This document shows, piece after piece, positions 1 to 10,386 of a stretch of DNA of 64,000 nt. A program made the translations under genes and the position numbers. Below the pieces are notes generated by a model. That model did no database searches. It was not told the origin of the DNA and saw nothing but the letters and a program-made list of their open reading frames with translations. Source of the DNA: Corynebacterium vitaeruminis (GTDB taxonomy: Bacteria; Actinomycetota; Actinomycetes; Mycobacteriales; Mycobacteriaceae); contig NZ_JVVM01000010.1 of the NCBI RefSeq assembly GCF_001054325.1, positions 36,942 through 100,941 on the forward strand, given 5' to 3'. Every line of letters starts with the position of its first letter. Positions within the stretch are counted from its first letter, which is position 1.

Positions 1-111
1 AAAACGCTCCTCATCACGGCGATCAAGGTCGTCATAGTGCTCGTCATAAGCCGCGTCATCGGTCGGGGTGAGACCGAAGAAATTTGAAACCCCACGGAAG
101 AAATCAGCCAT
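1..111 (-). CDS. sepF: Cell division protein SepF (N-terminal 37 residues; cut by window edge)
   Basis: Reading leftward from the ATG at 109-111 gives an open frame of 37 codons running off the window, beginning MADFFRGVSNFFGLTP and continuing into an acidic/basic stretch (DEHYDDLDRRDEERF). This is the typical start of actinobacterial SepF: an amphipathic membrane-binding helix followed by a charged linker. SepF tethers FtsZ filaments to the membrane at the septum. The C-terminal FtsZ-binding domain lies outside the window. It follows pgeF and ftsZ in the same direction. The SepF-like start is seen; the function comes from the family and position. Confidence 0.85.
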   Translation of the reverse strand, partial: MADFFRGVSNFFGLTPTDDAAYDEHYDDLDRRDEERF

Positions 112-234
112 CTTCTGCTACGTCCTTCTTAGTGTGCGAATTTGAGTCTGTGCTACCCCACAACCTACCGGTTGGGTCAGCGATATCGCATAGACACGCG
201 CAAATTCCACGAGCCAAAATTACAACTTTGAAAT

Positions 235-957
235 TTAGTCCCGTTCAGACAGAACCACGATGCCCGCCTGACGGCCGGTTTTCCCGTCCCGCCGGTAGGA
301 AAAATACTGTTCATTGTCAATCGTACAGCTGGGCTCGACATTGACATGCCGCACACCGAGATCATAGAGCTGGCGCATCAGGCCAGCCCGCACGTCGACA
401 CCGGCAGTCCCCTGCTTCGTTCGAGTCTTCGCTCCGGGCAAGTGCTTATCGACGTCATCGGCCATCGACTCTGGCACCTCGTAGTTGTAACCAGAAGCGG
501 CCGCACCGAGAAGCGCGTGAATGTTCTCGGGCGTGGCGCCGAGTTCAATCATCTTCTCCACAGATTTACGCACGATTCCGTTGCGAGCACCGGTTCGCCC
601 CGCGTGTACCGCAGCGGCAACACCCGCGTAATCGTCGGAAAGCAAGACAGGAACGCAATCGGCGACGAGAACTACCAGCGCGAGATCCGGCGTGGTCGTG
701 ACGATGGCGTCTGTGGCCGGGACGGGCTCGGATTGCGGTTCGTCGATGACAGTGACCGTGTTGGTGTGCAGTTGCTCCATGTAAACAAAGCGGGTGCGGT
801 CGATTCCCAGAGAATCGGCCAAGCGCTGACGATTGCGTTCGACTGCGGACGGGTCATCGCCGACATGATCCCCAAGATTGAAGGAATCATATGGTGGCAG
901 CGAAAACCCGCCGCGCCGATTCGTCAGAATCTTTCGGCTGCGGCGGGATTCAGTCAT
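235..957 (-). CDS. pgeF: YfiH/PgeF-family multicopper-oxidase-fold protein (peptidoglycan editing factor, purine nucleoside phosphorylase type)
   Basis: A 240-residue protein with the three signatures of the YfiH/DUF152 family: H64 in the QLHTNTVTVID segment, C101 in VADCVPVLL and H118 in AAVHAGRTG, matching the conserved His-Cys-His metal/catalytic set. The C-terminal CTIDNEQYFSYRRDGKTGR segment is also typical. Family members cleave purine nucleosides, and in E. coli PgeF limits misincorporation of other residues for L-Ala in peptidoglycan precursors. The ATG lies 6 nt after the ftsZ stop, so it is very probably co-transcribed with ftsZ. The family assignment is firm; the physiological role is inferred from homologues. 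Confidence 0.88.
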   Translation of the reverse strand: MTESRRSRKILTNRRGGFSLPPYDSFNLGDHVGDDPSAVERNRQRLADSLGIDRTRFVYMEQLHTNTVTVIDEPQSEPVPATDAIVTTTPDLALVVLVADCVPVLLSDDYAGVAAAVHAGRTGARNGIVRKSVEKMIELGATPENIHALLGAAASGYNYEVPESMADDVDKHLPGAKTRTKQGTAGVDVRAGLMRQLYDLGVRHVNVEPSCTIDNEQYFSYRRDGKTGRQAGIVVLSERD

Positions 958-963
958 GAGTTC

Positions 964-2271
964 TTAGAAGCCCCACTCCGGCAGGTCGTTGGAGGCCTGG
1001 TAGCCACCACGGCGGTCGTCGCGGTCATCGCGGTCATCGTAACGGTGAGCGCCACGGTAGTTGCGATTTTCCTGCGTACGCGGTGTCGGGTTATCGGTGA
1101 ACAGGCCACCGCTATTCGGGTTCGTGCGCGGGACGAAGCGGTCGCGGTCCTCGCGCTCGCGCGGCTGTGCAACCGGACGCTCTTCCTCCTCACGTGGAGC
1201 CGGAGTGCCGAGGTTGTCGCCGCCTGGCAGCGCGCTGCCCTGTCGTGGCGCCTGCTCAGCGGCGGGACGGGCCTCGGTATCCTGCGCAGCCGCACCTGCA
1301 GCTGGCTTGTCCAGCGGGTTGCCGTTACCCTGCTCAAAACCGGTAGCGATCACGGTGACGCGAACTTCGTCACCGAGGTTGTCGTCGATGATGGTACCGA
1401 AGATGATGTTGGCATCCGGGTCAGCCTTTTCCTCCACGATGGACGCGGCGGCATTGACCTCCATCAGACCAAGGTCGGAGCCACCGGCGACAGAAATAAG
1501 CACACCCTGTGCACCATCCATGGTGGACTCCAGCAGCGGGGAGTTAATGGCCTGAGTAGCGGCGTTCATCACGCGGTCATCGCCCCGCGCGGAGCCGACA
1601 CCCATCAGAGCGGAGCCAGCCTCAGCCATAACCGAGCGAACGTCGGCGAAGTCGACGTTGATCATGCCCGGGATGGTAATCAGGTCGGTAATACCCTGGA
1701 CACCGTTGTAGAGAATCTCGTCGGCAAAGCGGAACGCGTCCATCATGGACAGATCCTGCTCACCAATCTGCAGCAGACGCTGGTTCGGAATGGTGATAAG
1801 GGTGTCACAGACCTCCTTGAGGGTTTCAATACCCTCCGCGGCCTGACGTGCGCGGCGCTTACCCTCGAAGTCGAACGGCTTGGTTACCACGCCGACAGTC
1901 AGGGCACCGGACTTCTTGGCGATGCTCGCCACAACCGGAGCCGCACCGGTACCAGTTCCGCCGCCCTCACCTGCGGTGACGAAGACCATGTCGGCGCCCT
2001 TGAGGGTCTCTTCAATCTCGTCCTTGTGGTCTTCCGCGGAAGTGCGGCCAACCTCAGGGTTAGCGCCAGCTCCCAGCCCACGAGTTGCCTCACGTCCGAT
2101 GTCGAGCTTGACATCGGCGTCGGAGAACATCAGGGCCTGTGAGTCGGTGTTGACTGCGATAAATTCGACACCCTTCAGCCCCTCCTCGATCATGCGGTTG
2201 ACAGCATTGACGCCACCGCCGCCGACACCGACGACTTTGATAACGGCGAGGTAGTTATTCGGGGAGGTCAT
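964..2271 (-). CDS. ftsZ: Cell division GTPase FtsZ
   Basis: 435 residues. The tubulin-like domain shows the GTP-binding signature GGGTGTG at residues 103-109 and the T7 synergy loop NVDFADV at 205-211, both needed to form the GTPase site between protomers. From about residue 318 there is a long charged, Arg/Asp/Gln-rich linker, then a conserved-looking C-terminal tail ending DLPEWGF that should bind SepF. FtsZ polymerises into the Z-ring that positions septal wall synthesis. The 267-bp gap upstream to ftsQ contains no gene and probably holds dedicated ftsZ promoters, as in other corynebacteria. The ATG is preceded by an A/G-rich AAAGGGCGAG about 9 nt away. Confidence 0.98.
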   Translation of the reverse strand: MTSPNNYLAVIKVVGVGGGGVNAVNRMIEEGLKGVEFIAVNTDSQALMFSDADVKLDIGREATRGLGAGANPEVGRTSAEDHKDEIEETLKGADMVFVTAGEGGGTGTGAAPVVASIAKKSGALTVGVVTKPFDFEGKRRARQAAEGIETLKEVCDTLITIPNQRLLQIGEQDLSMMDAFRFADEILYNGVQGITDLITIPGMINVDFADVRSVMAEAGSALMGVGSARGDDRVMNAATQAINSPLLESTMDGAQGVLISVAGGSDLGLMEVNAAASIVEEKADPDANIIFGTIIDDNLGDEVRVTVIATGFEQGNGNPLDKPAAGAAAQDTEARPAAEQAPRQGSALPGGDNLGTPAPREEEERPVAQPREREDRDRFVPRTNPNSGGLFTDNPTPRTQENRNYRGAHRYDDRDDRDDRRGGYQASNDLPEWGF

Positions 2272-2538
2272 TGCGCGTTTCTCGCCCTTTCCTATAGGTC
2301 CTAAATAATTTCATCTAGCCACGTTGCACATGGACCACACGACAGCATGAGCGCCGCCGGGCAGTACAGCTCTCCATGACACCGCACGGAAAAGTGCATC
2401 ATGGCCGAAAAGCTGTTGACCCCATTGTGGTCGAAAACTACAAATAATTCAGCGACCTTTTAACGCGTGTCGCTACCTTAAACTTGCACTTGAGGGATAG
2501 TGTTTAGCCACAGAAATCACTCCAGGCACCACCATTCT

Positions 2539-3315
2539 CTACTCTCCCTTAGCGGTCGGCAGCCTCGGGTTCGAGACGTTCCACGTCTTCTCGCCACGGT
2601 TCAGCACAGTCTCCGTCGCACGTGCCTTTTCTGCCGCATTATCCGAGGAACCGAAGTACACCTCGTAGCCGTCGGTCAGGAATAGCTTGATCTCTGCCTC
2701 GGAAGGCGCACTAATCCGCTCAACACGGTGTGCGACGGGCTCTGGCAACGCCTTGACGACGGTCAAAACCGCCTTGATTACACGCGGTTCGGGGTCAACT
2801 TTGCCGTCCGCTGGCTCATCCACGCGGGGAGCATCGACAACCTCGATCACACCCGGCGGCGGCGGTGCGGTGACAAACTCCTGACCATTTTCGGAAAACA
2901 GGTGCTCACCGTCAGTAGCGCGGATAAACACCATAGGAACAAATTCCCGCACCGAAATAGTCACGCTCTGTGGCCACGAACGACTGACAGTCACGCTGTC
3001 GACCCACGGCTGCCCCGCCACGGAACGCGCTGAGGTATCCGTGTCCAAGCGAATGAGCTTTTGATTCTCGGAGATACCACTGGCCTCGACGATTGCGTCT
3101 TTATCACCGTGGACGACGCCTTCAACGTCAATGCTTTTCACAACCAGCCACGGAGAAAACCACACCACCGCTGCAACAATGGCGATAATCGCGACCAGGC
3201 CACCGCCGATGAGCCAGCCACGTCGCGGGGCGCGCGCTAAACGCTGACGCCGCGATGCTGTTGCGTTCTGGTCTATATCGTCGGTGTGCTGAGATTTCTT
3301 TCGGCTGGGTTTCAC
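2539..3315 (-). CDS. ftsQ: Cell division protein FtsQ
   Basis: I place the start at the GTG at 3313-3315 (258 residues). It lies 4 nt after the murC stop and is preceded by AGGTGGAG within the murC end; the longer frame from 3378 would overlap murC by 59 bp. The protein has a basic cytoplasmic N-terminus, one membrane segment (GGLVAIIAIVAAVVWF) and then a POTRA domain (VKSIDVEGVVHGDKDAIVEASGI) and beta domain, the FtsQ/DivIB layout. FtsQ bridges the cytoplasmic ring to the septal synthase FtsWI through FtsL. Its place between murC and ftsZ is the standard dcw position. Confidence 0.93.
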   Translation of the reverse strand: MKPSRKKSQHTDDIDQNATASRRQRLARAPRRGWLIGGGLVAIIAIVAAVVWFSPWLVVKSIDVEGVVHGDKDAIVEASGISENQKLIRLDTDTSARSVAGQPWVDSVTVSRSWPQSVTISVREFVPMVFIRATDGEHLFSENGQEFVTAPPPPGVIEVVDAPRVDEPADGKVDPEPRVIKAVLTVVKALPEPVAHRVERISAPSEAEIKLFLTDGYEVYFGSSDNAAEKARATETVLNRGEKTWNVSNPRLPTAKGE

Positions 3316-3319
3316 AGTG

Positions 3320-4813
3320 TTACGACTCCACCTGTTCGTCGTTGTCTCCGCTGAGCTCGCGCACGATTTCGTCGGCAAGCATCGTCACAGAGCCAGCGCC
3401 GATAGTCAGGATGACATCGTGCGGTTCGGCGATTTCGCGGACGCGAGCCGGGACGCTGGTGAAATGCGGCTCGTACGTCACGGGGATGGTCATTTTGTTA
3501 GCGATGAGCGCTCCATCGACGCCCGGCAGTGGCTCCTCGCGCGCACCGAAGACATCGAGCAAGACGGCCTTGTCCGCCAGCGAGAGGGCGGTGGCGAACT
3601 CGTCGGCAAAGTTGCGAGTGCGCGAGTACAGGTGCGGCTGGAACACAGCGACGACCTCGCCACGGCCAGCCTCGGTGACCAGCTCTCTAGCCGCGCCGAG
3701 AACTGCGGAGACTTCAGTCGGGTGATGCGCGTAGTCATCGTAGATACGGGCACCGACAAATGGACCTTCGGCAATGCTGCCGTGGTAGTCGAAACGACGA
3801 CGCACGCCCGTGAAATCGCCCAGGCCTCGAGCCATGCGACCCAAATCCGCTCCAACGCAGTCGCCAGCGACCATTGCAGCCAGCGCGTTGAGCGCCATGT
3901 GCCGGCCGGGCTGGTGCAGTTCAAACGTCACTGAGGTAGAGCCGACGGTGGCCTCCACGCGGGCGCCGCCACCGACCGGGGTCCAGCCATGCAAAACGGC
4001 ACCGACCGGCAGCTTCGGGTGCTTAGCTAAGGCTTCTTCCCCACCGTAAGCCAACACGTTAATGCCGCGGTCCACCGCACGCTCACCCAATGCGGCCGCA
4101 TGCGCATCCTCAGCACAGACAACAAGATGACCGCCATCCTTAATGCGCTCCGCAAAAGCGTCGAAGACCGCGTAGTAGGTCTCGTCGTCACCGAAAAAGT
4201 CCAGGTGATCGGGCTCGATGTTGGTAATCACAGCCACTTCGGGCTGGTAGGTCAACAGCGAGGCATCCGACTCATCGGCTTCAGCGACAAAGACGTCGCC
4301 ACTGCCCTGGTGAGCATTGACGCCAGCCTTGCTCATCAAACCACCGACAGCAAACGACGGATCCAAACCAGCTGCCTGTAAAGCGGCGACGGTCATCGAC
4401 GTAGTCGAGGTCTTGCCGTGAGTACCGGCGATGAGCAGAGGCTTTGAGTCCTGCATCAACAGCGCAAGCACATCGGAGCGCTTGAGCACTGGAATATTCA
4501 GCTCGTGCGCACCAGCCAGCTCCGGATTAGTCTTCGGAATAGCAGCGAAGGAAATGACCACTGCCTCTGGCAGGTCCCCCTCCCCGGCCAGCTCAAGATT
4601 CGCGCGGTCGTGGCCAATGGCGATGGTGGCGCCCATTGCACGCAGCCCCACCACCGCACGGGATTCCTTGACATCGGAACCCGTCACACGAATACCTCGT
4701 GCCAGCAGGATGCGGGCAATACCGGACATCCCAGCACCGCCAATGCCAATCATGTGGACGCTTGCGGGCAGCTCTCCTGTTACCGGCTGAAAGTCATCGA
4801 AATTAACGTTCAT
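3320..4813 (-). CDS. murC: UDP-N-acetylmuramate--L-alanine ligase
   Basis: 497 residues with the Mur ligase three-domain plan. The N-terminal UDP-binding Rossmann segment is HMIGIGGAGMSGIARIL; the ATP P-loop GTHGKTS is at 130-136; substrate and Mg-binding segments include NIEPDHLDFFGD and DDYAHHPTEV. MurC adds L-Ala to UDP-MurNAc, the first cytoplasmic stem-peptide step. It lies between murG and ftsQ with a 13-nt gap to murG and 4 nt to the ftsQ GTG, consistent with one operon. Confidence 0.97.
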   Translation of the reverse strand: MNVNFDDFQPVTGELPASVHMIGIGGAGMSGIARILLARGIRVTGSDVKESRAVVGLRAMGATIAIGHDRANLELAGEGDLPEAVVISFAAIPKTNPELAGAHELNIPVLKRSDVLALLMQDSKPLLIAGTHGKTSTTSMTVAALQAAGLDPSFAVGGLMSKAGVNAHQGSGDVFVAEADESDASLLTYQPEVAVITNIEPDHLDFFGDDETYYAVFDAFAERIKDGGHLVVCAEDAHAAALGERAVDRGINVLAYGGEEALAKHPKLPVGAVLHGWTPVGGGARVEATVGSTSVTFELHQPGRHMALNALAAMVAGDCVGADLGRMARGLGDFTGVRRRFDYHGSIAEGPFVGARIYDDYAHHPTEVSAVLGAARELVTEAGRGEVVAVFQPHLYSRTRNFADEFATALSLADKAVLLDVFGAREEPLPGVDGALIANKMTIPVTYEPHFTSVPARVREIAEPHDVILTIGAGSVTMLADEIVRELSGDNDEQVES

Positions 4814-4826
4814 GTTTATGCTCGCT

Positions 4827-5999
4827 TTACTTCTTAGAGTTCACAGCCGCAGACAGCACCCGACGGGCGATGTTCTCCGCAGCGTTACCGTGTCCGATGT
4901 TGACCAGGGCGCGGCGTCCGTCGGCAAGCTTTTCTGGGGACGTGACCAGCGGAATCACGATATCGGCAATTGATGCCGTAGTCAGCGACTCGTCGGAGAT
5001 GAGAATACCGCCACCAGCGTCGATAACATCAGTGGCGTTGAGCGCCTGTTCCCCATTGCCGTGTGGCAGCGGTACATACACTGCAGGCAGACCGACAGCT
5101 GAAACTTCAGCCACCGTCATCGCACCGGAACGGCACAAAATCAGGTCAGCGGCGGAGTACGCCAGATCCATCCGGTCGATGTACGGCACGGCGACATAGG
5201 GGGCGTCCTCGCGGGTGGACTCGACCTCGACGTGATTCTTCTTGCCGTATGCGTGCAGTACTGACACACCAGCGTTAGCGAGCTCTGCGGCAGCACCGCT
5301 GACAGCTTCATTGATGGAACGTGCCCCCTGCGAACCGCCGGTCACAAAGAGCACCGGACCCTCCTGCGGTAAACCGAAAAATTCGCGGGCTTCGGCGCGC
5401 TTGGCGTCGCGGTCCAGCGCTGCGAGACTGGCACGCACGGGATTGCCAACGACCTCGGCCTTCAGGCCCGAGCCAGTCACTGCGGCCAGACCGACACCAC
5501 CGAGTGCGACACCGAGCTTATTGGCCAGACCCGCACGGGCGTTGGCCTCGTGCACCAGGAATGGAATTTTCTTTCCCGCACGGCACGCCAAATACGCCGG
5601 TGCCGACACATAGCCGCCAAAACCGATGACCGCATCAGCGTCGATACGCTTGAAGACCTTGCGGGTCTCACGCACCGCGCGAGTGACGTTGAACGGCAGC
5701 TTGAACAAATCTGCAGTCGGCTTGCGCGGCACTGGCACTGGCGGAATCAATTCCAGGTCATAACCTCGTGCCGGCACAAGGGTCGACTCCAGGCCCCGAT
5801 TCGTACCGAGTGCAATTACACGGGCTTCCGGCTGCAGGTTCAAAATCGCATCCGCCACGGCCAACGCGGGTTCGATATGGCCAGCCGTACCACCGCCTGC
5901 CACCACAATGGTCGGAGCAGAGCCATCTTCCTTGCGAAACTGCTCAAACTCCGAAGCGCCTTTCGCCCCAGCGGCTGCGCCCAGATTCTTGTCTGCCAT
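4827..5999 (-). CDS. murG: Undecaprenyl-PP-MurNAc-pentapeptide GlcNAc transferase MurG
   Basis: The ATG at 5997-5999 is preceded by GAGGAGGAATC and lies 4 nt after the ftsW stop, giving 390 residues; the frame stays open upstream into ftsW, but that extension is a shadow. The GT28 donor/lipid motif GGGTAGH is at 35-41. Later segments [13 protein letters not shown] and [14 protein letters not shown] form the C-terminal UDP-GlcNAc site. MurG converts lipid I to lipid II at the inner face of the membrane. An acidic/alanine-rich extension of roughly 28 residues precedes the Rossmann fold. Confidence 0.96.
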   Translation of the reverse strand: MADKNLGAAAGAKGASEFEQFRKEDGSAPTIVVAGGGTAGHIEPALAVADAILNLQPEARVIALGTNRGLESTLVPARGYDLELIPPVPVPRKPTADLFKLPFNVTRAVRETRKVFKRIDADAVIGFGGYVSAPAYLACRAGKKIPFLVHEANARAGLANKLGVALGGVGLAAVTGSGLKAEVVGNPVRASLAALDRDAKRAEAREFFGLPQEGPVLFVTGGSQGARSINEAVSGAAAELANAGVSVLHAYGKKNHVEVESTREDAPYVAVPYIDRMDLAYSAADLILCRSGAMTVAEVSAVGLPAVYVPLPHGNGEQALNATDVIDAGGGILISDESLTTASIADIVIPLVTSPEKLADGRRALVNIGHGNAAENIARRVLSAAVNSKK

Positions 6000-6003
6000 G
6001 GTG

Positions 6004-7812
6004 TTATCGATTCCTCCTCCGCGGTGCTGAACCGCCGTTCCTATTGTTTCGGCCCGGGCGCTGGCGCGAACGCGACTGTCCGCCACGACCTTCGCTCCGA
6101 ATCCTACTGCCCCGGCTTGAGCTTGACGACGACCAGGAGCCCCGTGACCGCCCAGTCCGAGGCGTCCTCTCTGTGAATCCCCGCGTCCGTCCACTGTCAC
6201 TACGAGGGGAATAGTCCACCTCGCGACCACGAACACTTCCCGAGTTTCCAGAGCTTCCGGATGCTCGGGAGCCACGCTGCGAGGCGGCACCTCGACCACT
6301 GCGGCTACCTCCACTACGGGCATCCGAATTGGGACGGTCAACTCGTCCACCATAGGTTTCCCGCACCTGCACGCCCTCTCCGCGTGGAGTACGAGCTCCA
6401 CTGGTCACCACTGGCGGACCAAAACGCTGCGGGTCGCGGTGAGCACGCACCTTCGGCGCGTGGCGACGCGACTCGTCATAAGGAATCGGCTCCGGAATCC
6501 CCAGGAACCTATCCAGCGCCGGACGTCCCGACGTCTGCATTGCAGAGACGGCCTCCGACTCGTGACGAGCGCACGTAGCCAGCAGACCCATCGAAAACAG
6601 GGTGACCATCGCCGACGTACCACCGGCGGAAATCAGCGGCAACTGCAGACCAGTCACTGGCAACGCACCGACGACATAGCCGATGTTGATGAAAGCCTGC
6701 ACCACAGTTGCAGTAGTAATTGTGCCCGCGAGCAGACGGAGGAACGGGTCATTCTGACGACCAGCGATACGAAGTCCCACCCAGCCGAGCGCTGCATAGA
6801 GCAAAATAACCATTAGTGCGCCAAGGAAACCAGTTTCCTCACCGATAATGGCAAAAATGAAGTCATTCTTCGCCTCCGGCAGGTATCCCCACTTCGCGCT
6901 CGACTGACCGAGACCGACACCGGTGAGCGATCCGTCGGCAAGCGAAAGAAAGCCCTGGTAGGACTGGTAGGCATCGCCTTGGACGTCATTGAAGTTACCC
7001 AGCAGTGAGTCCAAGTAGACCCTGATTCGCGCCGAACGGAACCCCGCGGTGGCGGTGAAAATCGCCATGGCGAACGCCGCAGCAGCGAGCAGACCGGTGA
7101 TGAATACGCGCGGCAGGCCAGCAAACCACGCCAACGCGACCACGACAAACGCCATCGAGGCGACCATGCCGAGGTCACGCTGTAGCATCACTAGCGCCAA
7201 CATTGCGAAGCTGACCGCACCAAACAGCCCAAACAAATCGGTGTAGGACACAGCAGTGCGGACCTTCTCAGCCAGTAGCTTCGAGCCCCACAATGCCAGC
7301 GCTATCTTCGCGATTTCTGATGGCTGCATGGTGATACCACCAATACTCAGCCAGGAACGCGCACCAGTTTCCTCCAGACCAATGCCGATGCCCGGGATTA
7401 CTACCAAAATGAGCAGAACAAAGGACAAAATCAGCGCTGCTGTCGATAGCGAGCGAATCAACTCCACCCGCATTCGCAGCACAATCCACATGGAGATTAA
7501 TCCCACCACCACCATGACCAGCTGGCGGAAGAAGACCGACCATACGCTGCCCGAGTCATTACCTGCGCTGGCCATGGACGCCGACAGCACCATCACCAGG
7601 CCTATCGATGTCAGTAGAGCGACGATAATCATCAGCAGGTGGTAATCGAACAACGGACGCGACTTCCAGTCGTTAAAGCGCTCCACCCACGCCGGCCGCT
7701 CTCGAGCACTAGAGCTTGACGACGAGGGCTGTTGTGAATCGGTAGCCCTCGTCCCCTTTTGCGCCGTCGCGGCGCTAGCGCTTAAATTGCGAGCCTTGCG
7801 GGAGTTATCCAT
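6004..7812 (-). CDS. ftsW: Septal peptidoglycan polymerase FtsW (SEDS family)
   Basis: 602 residues. After a Ser-rich cytoplasmic N-terminus come about ten hydrophobic segments ending near residue 412. SEDS landmarks include the [14 protein letters not shown] loop and [19 protein letters not shown]...SAGGTS. FtsW polymerises lipid II together with the transpeptidase FtsI, encoded in the same cluster. The last 185 or so residues are low-complexity Arg/Ser/Gly, predicted disordered and cytoplasmic, and make this protein longer than a typical FtsW. Its start overlaps the end of murD by 8 bp, indicating translational coupling. Confidence 0.95.
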   Translation of the reverse strand: MDNSRKARNLSASAATAQKGTRATDSQQPSSSSSSARERPAWVERFNDWKSRPLFDYHLLMIIVALLTSIGLVMVLSASMASAGNDSGSVWSVFFRQLVMVVVGLISMWIVLRMRVELIRSLSTAALILSFVLLILVVIPGIGIGLEETGARSWLSIGGITMQPSEIAKIALALWGSKLLAEKVRTAVSYTDLFGLFGAVSFAMLALVMLQRDLGMVASMAFVVVALAWFAGLPRVFITGLLAAAAFAMAIFTATAGFRSARIRVYLDSLLGNFNDVQGDAYQSYQGFLSLADGSLTGVGLGQSSAKWGYLPEAKNDFIFAIIGEETGFLGALMVILLYAALGWVGLRIAGRQNDPFLRLLAGTITTATVVQAFINIGYVVGALPVTGLQLPLISAGGTSAMVTLFSMGLLATCARHESEAVSAMQTSGRPALDRFLGIPEPIPYDESRRHAPKVRAHRDPQRFGPPVVTSGARTPRGEGVQVRETYGGRVDRPNSDARSGGSRSGRGAASQRGSRASGSSGNSGSVRGREVDYSPRSDSGRTRGFTERTPRTGRSRGSWSSSSSSRGSRIRSEGRGGQSRSRQRPGRNNRNGGSAPRRRNR

Positions 7813-9283
7813 CAGTTGATGTCACCTTCTGCGCCCATTGCGCGAACAAATCGCCACGTTCAGCCATACCGGAGTACATATCCAAGCTGGCGGCTGCTGG
7901 TGCTAACAGCACCACGTCCCCCGGGTTGGCATATTCACTAGCTGCCATGCAGACCTTTGCCATGGCATCGACCTTGTCGGTGTCATCAATGACAACGACC
8001 GGCACGGCAGGTGCGATGCGGGAGAGCGCATCGCTGACTAGCTGCCTATCGACGCCCAGAACCACGGCCGCCTGCAGGCGATGAGCATGCTTCGCCACCA
8101 ACGGAGAAATTTCTGCGCCCTTGAGCTGACCACCGACAATCCACACGACGCGCTCGTGACCGAACAGTGCAGCGTCGGCAGCGTGGGGGTTGGTCGCCTT
8201 GGAGTCATCAATCCACACGACATCATTTGCCTTATGGACGATCTGACCGCGGTGTGCGCGGACTTCGAAAGTTTCCAGTGCCGCTGCAATCTGCTCAGGC
8301 GATGTACCGATACTGCGTGCCATCGCGGTGGCAGCCACCGCGTCGAGAACGCCTGCTCGGCCGGGAGGAGAAATTCCCGCTACCGGAGCGATGACAATAC
8401 CCGGCTCGGACTCGTCGTCGGTGGCATCGCCGCCGCCGAAAGCGCGGTCGACAATCATGCCGTCACGGACTCCGACCTGGTGTGCCTCCGGCGGAGCGTC
8501 CGTGAAGCCAACGACCAAGTTGCCGAGCTCATCGTTTTTCAGCATCGTTTCCACGTGCTCGACAACATCGGCATCATCCGCACCATAGATTGCGACAGCA
8601 CCACGCAGCGCACGGGTCTTGTCCAACCCGTAGTTTTCGTAAGAACCGTGCCAGTCGATGTGATCCTCCGCCAGATTCAGCAGTACACCGGCATCCGGGC
8701 GAATGTTCGGAGCCCAGTGCAGCTGAAAGCTGGACAACTCTGCGGCCAACGTCTCAATGCGAGGCTCAGCAGTCAGCGCATCGTACAGAGCTACACCGAT
8801 GTTGCCCACAGCTGCGCCCTGCTCACCGAGCATGGCTGCCAGCATGGAGGTAGTGGTGGTTTTACCGTTAGTGCCAGTGACTACCAGCCAGGTGCGCTTG
8901 GGACCCCACAGCTGGGCACAGTCACCGGCGAAAGCCAGTGCTACATCGCCGACGACTGGGACACCGGCCTCAGCAGCAGCGCCGAACAGCGGGCTGGTCG
9001 GACGCCACCCCGGGGAGGTCACAATCGCAACCGCGTCGGCAAGCTCGTCGCGAGCGTCAGCGGTCGTGACATGCCGAACTGAAAAGTCAGCGGCGACGAG
9101 TGCGCCAAGGGAGGAATCGTCTACGACGACCACGTCCGGACAGCCAATGTCCTGGAGCATCGCAATGGCACCGCGACCGGAAACTCCGGCTCCTGCCACC
9201 AGAACTCGACCAGAGCGCACCGTAGCGACTAAGTCGAGATTTCGGATATCGGTGAGATTGGTCGGGTCTGGTGAGTTAATCAT
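7805..9283 (-). CDS. murD: UDP-N-acetylmuramoyl-L-alanine--D-glutamate ligase
   Basis: 492 residues with an N-terminal nucleotide-sugar fold ([14 protein letters not shown]), the Mur ligase P-loop GTNGKTT at 137-143, the [16 protein letters not shown] segment and the late [15 protein letters not shown] segment that recognises the substrate. It adds D-Glu to UDP-MurNAc-L-Ala. It overlaps mraY by 4 nt upstream and ftsW by 8 nt downstream, so translation is probably coupled along mraY-murD-ftsW. Confidence 0.97.
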   Translation of the reverse strand: MINSPDPTNLTDIRNLDLVATVRSGRVLVAGAGVSGRGAIAMLQDIGCPDVVVVDDSSLGALVAADFSVRHVTTADARDELADAVAIVTSPGWRPTSPLFGAAAEAGVPVVGDVALAFAGDCAQLWGPKRTWLVVTGTNGKTTTTSMLAAMLGEQGAAVGNIGVALYDALTAEPRIETLAAELSSFQLHWAPNIRPDAGVLLNLAEDHIDWHGSYENYGLDKTRALRGAVAIYGADDADVVEHVETMLKNDELGNLVVGFTDAPPEAHQVGVRDGMIVDRAFGGGDATDDESEPGIVIAPVAGISPPGRAGVLDAVAATAMARSIGTSPEQIAAALETFEVRAHRGQIVHKANDVVWIDDSKATNPHAADAALFGHERVVWIVGGQLKGAEISPLVAKHAHRLQAAVVLGVDRQLVSDALSRIAPAVPVVVIDDTDKVDAMAKVCMAASEYANPGDVVLLAPAAASLDMYSGMAERGDLFAQWAQKVTSTDG

Positions 9284-10386
9284 TGAAATACGCCTACCTG
9301 AGAGAGCCAGTCACTGTAGAAAATGGCTGCGCCGATCATGTTGAAAATACCTGCGAGTAGCCAGAACCGGACGACAACAGTTGTCTCCGCCCAACCACCG
9401 TTTTCGAAGTGATGGTGAAGAGGTGCCATTCGGAATACTCGCTTGCCAGTCGTCTGGAAAACCGCAATCTGGATTGCCACGGAAGCAACCTCCATCACGA
9501 AGATGAAGCCAATGATAACCATCAGCAGTTCAGTCTTGGTGACAAATGACAGACCCGCTACCAAACCACCGAGAGCCAGCGAACCGGTATCTCCCATGAA
9601 GATCTTTGCCGGAGCTGCGTTCCACCACAGGAAGCCCAAGCAAGCGCCCAGACCTGCGACGGAGATAACGGCGATATCCAGCGGATCTCGGACGTTGTAG
9701 CAGCCACTACCCAGCGAGGCCTCGCAGGAGTTACGGAACTGCCAGAAGGAAATCAGCGTGTAGGTGGCCAGCAGCAGCGCGGTCGCGCCCGCGGCCAGGC
9801 CATCAAGACCATCAGTGAGATTGACAGCGTTCGTCCACGCAGCAATGACAATGAAGACAAATACTAGGAAGACAAACATACCGAACCACACCGGCCCCGG
9901 AGCCAGGTTCAGGAACGAAATATCTCGAATCAGCGACAGGTTCGTCGTACCCGGAGTCAGACCAGACGCATCCGGGAACTGAAGCAGCAGCACGCCGAAA
10001 ATCAGCGCCGCAGCCAGCTGACCAACTAGCTTCGCAGTCTTGTTCAACCCCAGGTTGCGACCTTTATAAAGCTTGATGAAGTCATCGGCAAAACCCAATG
10101 CGCCCATCGACAGAACAAGGAACATCACCAGCAGACCGGACGCGGACGGCCCCACGCCAGTCTGGAAATAAGTAATGAGGTGAGAAAGGAAGTAACCAGC
10201 GACAATCGCAGCGATGATGGCGATGCCCCCCATGGTCGGAGTTCCCCGCTTGCGCTGGTGACTCTTCGGCCCTTCTTCACGAATCTCCTGGCCAAGGCCT
10301 TCAGCGGAGAACTTGCGAATAAGCACTGGTGTCATAAAGACACTCACCAGGAATGCAATCGCACCACTGAGAATAAGTTGAATCAC
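9280..10386 (-). CDS. mraY: Phospho-N-acetylmuramoyl-pentapeptide transferase MraY
   Basis: 368 residues, polytopic, with the MraY hallmarks: the [14 protein letters not shown] aspartate loop, [10 protein letters not shown], and the histidine triplet [11 protein letters not shown]. MraY attaches phospho-MurNAc-pentapeptide to undecaprenyl phosphate, forming lipid I. It starts immediately after the murF stop with no gap and its stop overlaps the murD start by 4 nt. Confidence 0.97.
   Translation of the reverse strand: MIQLILSGAIAFLVSVFMTPVLIRKFSAEGLGQEIREEGPKSHQRKRGTPTMGGIAIIAAIVAGYFLSHLITYFQTGVGPSASGLLVMFLVLSMGALGFADDFIKLYKGRNLGLNKTAKLVGQLAAALIFGVLLLQFPDASGLTPGTTNLSLIRDISFLNLAPGPVWFGMFVFLVFVFIVIAAWTNAVNLTDGLDGLAAGATALLLATYTLISFWQFRNSCEASLGSGCYNVRDPLDIAVISVAGLGACLGFLWWNAAPAKIFMGDTGSLALGGLVAGLSFVTKTELLMVIIGFIFVMEVASVAIQIAVFQTTGKRVFRMAPLHHHFENGGWAETTVVVRFWLLAGIFNMIGAAIFYSDWLSQVGVFQ

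Noticed and set aside
346..2142. 598-codon open frame on the plus strand
   Set aside because: Antisense shadow of pgeF and ftsZ, which have full family signatures on the other strand; its translation has no domain features.
6000..6401. N-terminal extension of murG
   Set aside because: The frame stays open into ftsW, but the ATG at 5999 has a strong ribosome-binding site and matches the family length.
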